64,000 bases of DNA from Rehmannia glutinosa. Its lineage: Eukaryota > Streptophyta > Magnoliopsida > Lamiales > Orobanchaceae. The translations under genes were made by a program, and so were the position numbers. The notes under the pieces were generated by a model. That model made no database searches. It saw only the letters and a program-made list of their open reading frames with translations, and was not told the DNA's origin. Location: NCBI GenBank assembly GCA_016081115.2, contig CM071933.1, positions 63,440,660 to 63,504,659 of the forward strand, given 5' to 3'. This document shows positions 57,770 to 64,000 of the stretch, piece by piece; the stretch's first letter is position 1; each line of letters starts with the position of its first letter.

Positions 57770-60243
57770 ATTATCCCACGATTTTCTCTTCTTCCTCTTT
57801 TCAAAATACGCGAAACTGCTTCTCTCCTCCTTCTCCATCTCCCTCCATCTCCATCGACATCTGTAAAAAAATCAAAAAAACTGAAAAATTGCTCCCTCTC
57901 TCTCTCTCTGTTTCAAATATTGATCACCGGCGTAATAAAGGGTTCAAACATCTCTGATTTTTGGCGACTACTCGTGGATAGGGTTCAACACAAGCTTCTA
58001 GGGTTCAATTTGAGTGTAAGTTTTCTGGTTGATTTTGGTGTTTCTTGATGTTAGGGTTCTATTTTGTGTTTTTATTTTCGAATTTATTGTTCTTATTCTG
58101 TTCAATTTTAGGGTATAAACATTTATTGCATTTGTTTTTGCTGATAGGGTTGATGAATGGTTTTTGCTTATGATTTTTGTTTGTTCTTATGTTCTTGTGA
58201 TTTATTTTGGTCGATTTCGCACCTTAATTTTGTATATTTTAGCCTTTGTGTTGATGTACTTTTATGTTTTGAATAATGTATGCTCAGTTGCACGGTAATG
58301 TATTTTAGGTGTATAATAATGTATGTTTAGTTATGTAATAATGTGTATTTAGTTATAGAACACTGTATTTTGTTACTTTGTACGAGTATGTGTATATGTT
58401 TTGGAATTATGTGTATTTAGCTATAGAATAATGTGTGTTTAGTTGTGTAATAATGTGTATTTAGTTATAGAACACGGTATTTTCTTACTTTGTGCGAGCA
58501 TGTATATATGTTTTGGATGTGTATTTAGCTATAGAATAATGCGTGTATAGTTATGTAATAATGTATATTTAGTTATAGAACACGTTTGTTACTTTGTGCG
58601 AGCATGTATATATAGTTTGTTTCAGTTTTTCTTCTCGATTTGTAAGAGCGATCACATCTTTCTGGTGACCTTTGATGTCAAGAGGTTTAACTGCCATATC
58701 ATTGACAACTCGTCTGTCGGTGGAAGCAACCGAGACAATATGGAGATTTGCCAGACAAGTTGGTGAGCTATTTTTTTTTTTGTTGTTCAATCAGATATGC
58801 ATGTTGTGTATTTATCAGTGCTAAAATGTGTCGTTAGTATTAGAATTTGTACACATAAGCTTAAATATTTGAAATACTTACTGTATGTTTATACTAGAAA
58901 AACACCCGTGTGTTACACGGATTGTCAAAAAATAAAATTTGTATCGCAAACTCTAACAGTTATAAGAGATCCAAAATAATAATTAAAAATACTAAAAAAG
59001 AAATTCAAAATTTGGAAGAGTTCCATACAATCGTTCACTTCAAATTCTAAAAAACTTATTTGTAAACTACATTATTTGTTCTATTTGAAAGTGTAACATC
59101 CTCGTTACAACAACGAATTTTCAAGTCGTATTAGTTTTAAATGGCTGAAAGAGTGCAATTTCAATCTTTGAATGTTTTCTGAAAAGGGGAAAAATCTCTA
59201 TAAAATTATTTATTTGTGCTAATTTCAAATACTTGGCAGTAGTTTGCTTTTGCACAAAAGCTAATAAATTAGTTATGGTAAAAATAATGAATCCTTGACA
59301 TGCTTAAAAAAGATATTTAATATAATTGTTATACCCCGTAAATGAATTAAATCACAATTAAAAGTATAATAAGTATTAGAGATAATAATTGAAATTATAT
59401 CCTTGGTTTTGTATCATAATAATATTTAAATCAGAATTAATTTGCAAACTCAAAAATAACGTTCTAATTTTATATCCTTGATTTTTGGGATTATTTAATT
59501 TGCTGATTAAATGGTTATTGGATTTTAATAGTTACATAGGAAAATAGGAAATTTAATTATTAAGTTGATGATAAATTGATAGTAAATTGATATAGTAAAT
59601 CAATTTATAATTGGAAGAATTTATAATTGGAAGAATAAGGTGGTGGCATGGTGTGCCACATGGCTAAATATGAAGGCGACACATGGATTTGGAAGAGTAA
59701 GGTGTTGACACATGTACCAAATTGCTCAGGTGAAGACATGTGGCAGTTTGTTTTTTCTTTTAGTATATAGGGTTGATTTTTGCTGGGTGTTTAAACAGGT
59801 ATGTAATAGTGTGTACTTAAGTGTGAAATTATGTATAGTTAGTTAGTATGATATGGTTAACTGTAATATATAGTCTATGAAATTTGAAGTTGTTTTCCAT
59901 GGTATATTCGCATGTTCGGATGTTTTCGGACTACATGTAGACTAAAGGTTGTCCGCAAATGGCGAGTGTTGTCCGTAAATGCACCCCGTCTAGACTATGC
60001 ATGCCTTGGAGAGATACCACAAACAAAGTTGATTGTGCTATATATGCCATGAGGCATATGGAGAGCGACATGGGCGGTGGCACCAAGGGATGGGACTGTG
60101 GTTTGGAGAAGAACAATGCGTCTCAACTGTGTAACTTGCGCACGAAGTACTCAGCTGCAATAATCCTACACCATAGCAATGAGCTAAAGGATAGGTGTAT
60201 GGAAGAAGCCAGAAAGTTTTGGACGGGGAGGATAGTATTGTAG
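57770..60243 (+). pseudogene. Ulp1-like (peptidase C48) protease gene, transposon-associated
   Basis: CT-rich leader at 57780-58015 ending at a donor-like GTAAG. An exon at about 58641-58762 reads SDHIFLVTFDVKRFNCHIID, containing the catalytic His (HIFL) and Asp (IIDNS) expected of Ulp1, and ends at a donor GTGAGC. After an intron holding a Helitron, an exon at about 59885-60243 gives MPWRDTTNKVDCAIYAMRHM with the catalytic Cys in DCAIY (usually DCGxF/Y) and a normal C-terminal tail ending EARKFW. Ulp1 proteases remove SUMO; plant MULE-type elements often carry such genes. An in-frame stop near 59939 makes it a likely pseudogene. The N-terminal part was not recognised. Confidence 0.72.
58894..59776 (-). 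mobile_element. Non-autonomous Helitron (883 bp) in Ulp1 intron
   Basis: The minus strand starts TCAACCCTATATACTAAAAG at 59776 and ends with hairpin CCGTGTAACACACGG, spacer and CTAG at 58894, between A and T. The first 20 bases resemble the Helitron at 55749. Its interior is AT-rich without ORFs. Removing it leaves an intron of about 240 bp. Confidence 0.82.
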
Positions 60244-62077
60244 TTCTGTTATTAATAGACAATGTACAATGTAGATTTATGCTCATCTTTTTGTATAGTT
60301 AGTTTACTATGTTTGGTGTTTTTTGTCTTTGGGAGTCATTTATATTTTGGGAGCCATTTGTATATGACTTTGTTGGGAAATTTATTGCTTAGATTTTGAT
60401 GAATGCCATGTAAAACTTAGACTAGAAAGTTGGCACCCCATTTTCTTTGTAATTTGCATTTTAATAGATAGGGCTGTTCAAGCTGAGTGAAGTCAGCTAT
60501 GCTTGGATATGCAAGAAGTCAACTGAAGGCTAAAATGAAGACTCCGCTGTGAAGCAGCGGAGTATGGCAAGGAGGAGAAGTCAAGAACTCGATTGAAGGA
60601 GTAGCAACTATGATACAGCTGTGAGAAGTGTCAGTCAAATCAACTCAAGACAACTAAGTCAAGTTGAAGTGACAGATGAGTCTTCCAATGATTAGGAGAT
60701 GACTCGAAGTCACCTGGGGAAGTTAAGAAACTGCAGTCAAGTCAAGACAACTGAAAAGAGTCCGTTGCACAGAAGTCAAGAAATTTACTTAAATAAGTAA
60801 TACTTCCATGCTGTAATATTCTAAAGTGCTCAGTTCCAGAAGCGTGCAAACGGAATAAACCAATGGGAAGCATCGCACTGTGTCGGACTACGAAAAGTGA
60901 AGGTTCATTTAATACGAGGTAATGTCAATTTCAAGGACTGCAACAAGACAAGCCAACGACCACTAGTGTCTTTTGAAAATCAGCCTATCTCTTCAACGGG
61001 CAAATTTTTGAAAGAGCACTATAAAAGGCAGAGGAATCAATTTGAGAAGAGGTTACCTTGCATACCTGAACCACGAACTTTCAAGTTATTATTGAAGCTG
61101 TAACCTGCAAAAATATTCTCAAGTTATTCAAGAAAATCCTCAAGCCTAAACTTCAAAGGAAATCGATCCAACACCAAACTGTGAAGGAAAGACAACCTCA
61201 TACTGTTGAAGAGGAAACTTTTGAAGAATCAAAAGGGGTCTACATTCCAAGGAGGATTGTAGAAAGGTTCAAGGTCGAACCAGTCTCAAGTCATTGGAGG
61301 GCTTCGTGATCAAATCCAAGAAACTTGAGCAGGTGAGCTGTAGTAGCAAGCCAGCTGCCCTGTGAAGAAGCTGAGTCGGACGAGAAGCCAGCTGTGTGAC
61401 CAAAGCATCTCCAGACTGAGTCCTAAAGGATCAAGTCAACTGTGTGATCAAAACTTGCATCTGGACTGATAACCACTTTGTACTCTGATCAATACTTAGT
61501 GGATTCCTCCAGGAGTTGGAGAAGAGAGGATTAGAAGAATTACCCCATCTTCGAACCTCTATAAAATTTATTGTATAATTTACATTTCAGCATTTACTTA
61601 CTGCATATTATTTAATATCTGCTGATAATCTGCTACCCAATTGATATTTAACAAAGTGCTAAAACCAAGTGTTAAAACAAACTTAAACCATATTCAAGGG
61701 TGTTAAGTCTTCCGCTGAAAATCTCATCACAGCCAAGTTAAGTATTAGACTAAACAACTGAGTTATTTTATCAACAACTCAGTCGAGTCTGTTGAGTGGC
61801 TAATTGTGCTGGTTAACTAACTTAGCTGTCCATCAAGGACATAGCTGTGAAATCAACTATGAACTTATTTAAAAGGACTAAATCGAAAAGTTGGTAAGGT
61901 TTATTCAACCCCCCATTCTAAACCTTACTTACACCACTTGGGACCTACAAGTGGTATCAGAACGGTTGGTTCATTGAGCCTTCCGCACTGGTTACTGAAC
62001 TAGATCTCCAATCTTTCAAAGATGTCTTTAACACTTGTTCTTACAAAAGCCATTTTCAAATCAGCAAAGTTAATATC

Positions 62078-63110
62078 ATGGAAGCAAATTTAACACGCAT
62101 CCCTATGTTCACCATTGAGCAATTTGATGACTGGAAAATACGTATGCAGGTTCATCTATCAGCTTTACATGATGAGATGTGGATAGTGATAAAAGATGGG
62201 CCACTGCAAATAATGAAGGTTAAACATGTACCCGCAAGGAGAGGCTGAAGTCAAGAAGAAGAGGAGGTGCTTCCTCCTAGACCAGTTGTGGTTGAAAAAC
62301 CAAGAGCTGAATGGACAAATGATGATAGAAAAAGATACAATCTTGACAATGTGGCCAAGGATACACTTTACAAGACTTTGGACAAAGCCATGTTCAACAA
62401 AGTCAAATCTTGCAAGACAACCAAAGAAATCTGGGATAAATTAACCTTAATTTGTGAAGGATCTGAACAAATTAAGGAAAACAAATTATCTGTTGTTGTT
62501 CAAAAATTTGAAAACTTCAAAATGCTTGCAGGTGAAACAATGGACCAGCTGGATGCTAGATTTATGAAATCACAAACGAGCTCTCAAAGACTTGGGGGAA
62601 AGAATACACAGAAGGAGATGTGTATGAAGATACTAAGGAGCCTCCCAGCTGAGTGGGAAATGAAGACCATGGCTCTAAGGCACTCGATGGACCTATCAAA
62701 AACGTCCAATCATGAACTATTCTCAGACCTCAAAGCTTATGTGTTTGAGCTGAGAAGAAAGGATTAAGAGGAGATAGTTGTACACAAAACAGCTGCACTC
62801 ATAGTCAAGGAAGGAAAGAGAGCTAGACCAAAGAAGTCATTGACCAGGAGAAATTGCCTAAATGGTTAAAAGATTCAACAAGTTCTTCAACAAGAACTAC
62901 AAATGAAACAAAGGTGAATCCTCCAGAAGACACTCAGCTCCCTCCAAGTCAAGGGAAGATAGACCACCAAAAAGAGCAGAGTACCAAAAGGTCGAATATC
63001 AAAGAGCTGACAACCCAAGAAATGAGAGAGCTGATCAAAAAGTTGAAAACCTGTGTTGGAACTGCAGACAACCAAGACATTTTGCAATTGACTGTCCATA
63101 TCCTGTAGTC
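62078..63110 (+). pseudogene. Copia gag (UBN2 capsid and zinc knuckle)
   Basis: Start MEANLTRIPMFTIEQFDDWK at 62078 is soon shifted out of frame near 62215. The capsid segment resumes at 62267-62767: WTNDDRKRYNLDNVAKDTLY, KTTKEIWDKLTLICEGSEQI and QFDARFM-like LDARFMKSQTSS, ending in a TAA at 62767. A zinc knuckle CWNCRQPRHFAIDC (CX2CX4HX4C) is legible at about 63051-63092 in another frame. Gag packages element RNA. Two or three lesions prevent a full protein. Confidence 0.85.
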
Positions 63111-63287
63111 AATAAATACATGAATGAAGAAGAAAGGAAAGTCTTCAGAAAAAGAAGATAAGAAAAGAAAAGGGCAATGTTGGCTGCTGAGGCTGCTGAA
63201 ACAACTAAGTCGAAAGATACAACAGATTCAGAGAGTAGTGAAGCTGACTACTAAAGTGACTCTGAAGACGAAGCCTTAATCTGTCTA

Positions 63288-63962
63288 ATGGCTAAGGAAC
63301 AAGATCAACCTGACCAAGAAGATGAGGTACACTCTGACTCATCTCATTCAAATTCTAGTGATAGTGATTGTGACACACACACTTCATCACCTACTGATCT
63401 TTATGATTCATTAGGCAAAATGATGAAAGATTTTGAGCACATTAAATCATCACACTCACTATTAAATGAGGAAAACAGCCACCTCAAAATCCAAAACTCA
63501 CAATTGACTAAGGAGCTGAGTATTCTAAGTCACTTAGCTGATGAGAACAAAGAGCTGAAGGCTGAGAATGCTAAACTAATAGCAGAGATAGCTGCTACAG
63601 AAAAGAGAGAAAATGATCTCAAAAATGTGATTGCTTCATTCACAAAGGCATCTAAATCATTGGATGACCTTATTATGAGCCAAAAAGGATGCGGAGACAA
63701 GACAGGCATAGGATTCAATTCCTTTGTGCATAGTCAAACTCCAAGAGTGATCTTGGAAAAAAGATCTTCAAGTAATGAAGTATCTCAAAAATCCAAAACA
63801 CCAAATATTGCACACACATTCATTCCTAAGCACAATCACAAACAAACTGGCCTAGAATATAAAGGGAAAGGAAAACAACCAGTTGAGTATGCTGAGAGGA
63901 CAGGTGAGAAGAAATCCAGCAGAGTTCCTCAGCAAACTCCAAACAGAAAGTACTCTGTGTAG
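63288..63962 (+). CDS. Copia gag C-terminal coiled-coil segment
   Basis: A 224-residue open stretch: an acidic Ser/Asp-rich start (DEVHSDSSHSNSSDSDCDTH), a heptad-rich coiled coil (SQLTKELSILSHLADENKEL onwards, about residues 45-115), then a basic Lys/Gln-rich tail ending KYSV. This resembles the region between the gag zinc knuckle and the protease in SIRE-type elements. It is probably one polyprotein segment rather than a separate gene. The Met at 63288 is simply the first after an upstream stop at 63252. Confidence 0.7.
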   Translation: MAKEQDQPDQEDEVHSDSSHSNSSDSDCDTHTSSPTDLYDSLGKMMKDFEHIKSSHSLLNEENSHLKIQNSQLTKELSILSHLADENKELKAENAKLIAEIAATEKRENDLKNVIASFTKASKSLDDLIMSQKGCGDKTGIGFNSFVHSQTPRVILEKRSSSNEVSQKSKTPNIAHTFIPKHNHKQTGLEYKGKGKQPVEYAERTGEKKSSRVPQQTPNRKYSV

Positions 63963-64000
63963 AAGAAACAGAGCTACCAGAATCCCCAAAAGTTCTATCA

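Larger units (their letters stand above)
60372..64000 (+). mobile_element. SIRE-like Copia element, 5' LTR and gag (runs off window)
   Basis: LTR about 60372-61950 starting TGTTGGGAAATTTATTGC and ending CCTACA, followed by primer binding site TGGTATCAGAAC (61953-61964) and gag. The LTR has a TATA motif ACTATAAAAGGC at 61018. Long LTR and long gag with a coiled-coil tail suggest the SIRE/Maximus group. Pol is outside the window. Confidence 0.82.

Overview
This window is nuclear DNA of a eudicot plant. It encodes a phytocystatin with a secretory signal peptide, fragments of a LONELY GUY (LOG) cytokinin enzyme, ribosomal protein L9 and a GH18 chitinase, and a dense nest of plant transposons (Copia, Athila and Tat Gypsy, hAT, MULE, Helitron, Ulp1-bearing elements). 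The species cannot be fixed from the sequence. All coding identities come from motif recognition, without database searches.

Layout. 1-0.95 kb: reverse-strand Copia remnant (protease plus a short LTR). 0.95-2.84 kb: unassigned. 2.84-8.91 kb: duplicon A, with an apparently intact cystatin gene, a 3.8-kb non-autonomous Helitron and the start of a Tat-like Gypsy remnant. 9.525-21.21 kb: a nearly full-length Athila-like Gypsy element on the minus strand, with LTRs of about 1.6 kb and the 5-bp target duplication AAGTG. It sits inside the Tat remnant, which resumes to about 22.64 kb. Between integrase and 3' LTR the Athila carries a broken, intronless-looking LOG copy and a second unidentified ORF. 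22.64-29.14 kb: a minus-strand DUF1985/Ulp1-protease gene of the kind carried by plant MULEs. It was hit by a TTF-zinc-finger hAT transposon and then inverted over about 2 kb, so half of the transposon and part of the gene now face the other way. 29.32-34.06 kb: a SIRE/Maximus-like Copia element on the minus strand, lacking pol. 34.06-34.84 kb: a plus-strand Copia RT fragment. 36.1-36.72 kb: a MULE end.

36.72-46.63 kb: duplicon B, a second copy of the cystatin/Helitron block. Compared with copy A it has gained a 1.1-kb hAT-like element in the cystatin 5' leader (8-bp target duplication) and a 2.67-kb Pack-MULE (9-bp target duplication). The Pack-MULE holds a ribosomal L9 fragment and a minisatellite with a 235-bp higher-order repeat. 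47.5-52.6 kb: a 5.06-kb Copia element (target duplication ACAAG) inserted in a GH18 chitinase gene remnant. 53.0-53.9 kb: probable solo LTR. 55.0-56.5 kb: a terminal-inverted-repeat element with a nested 381-bp Helitron. 57.6-60.24 kb: a plus-strand Ulp1 protease gene with an 883-bp Helitron in an intron. 60.37 kb to the end: the 5' LTR and gag of another SIRE-like Copia element that leaves the window.

Only the two cystatin ORFs look like intact host genes. The rest is a layered record of insertion, capture, duplication and inversion. Because duplicon A serves as an empty-site reference for duplicon B, several insertions can be defined to the base pair.
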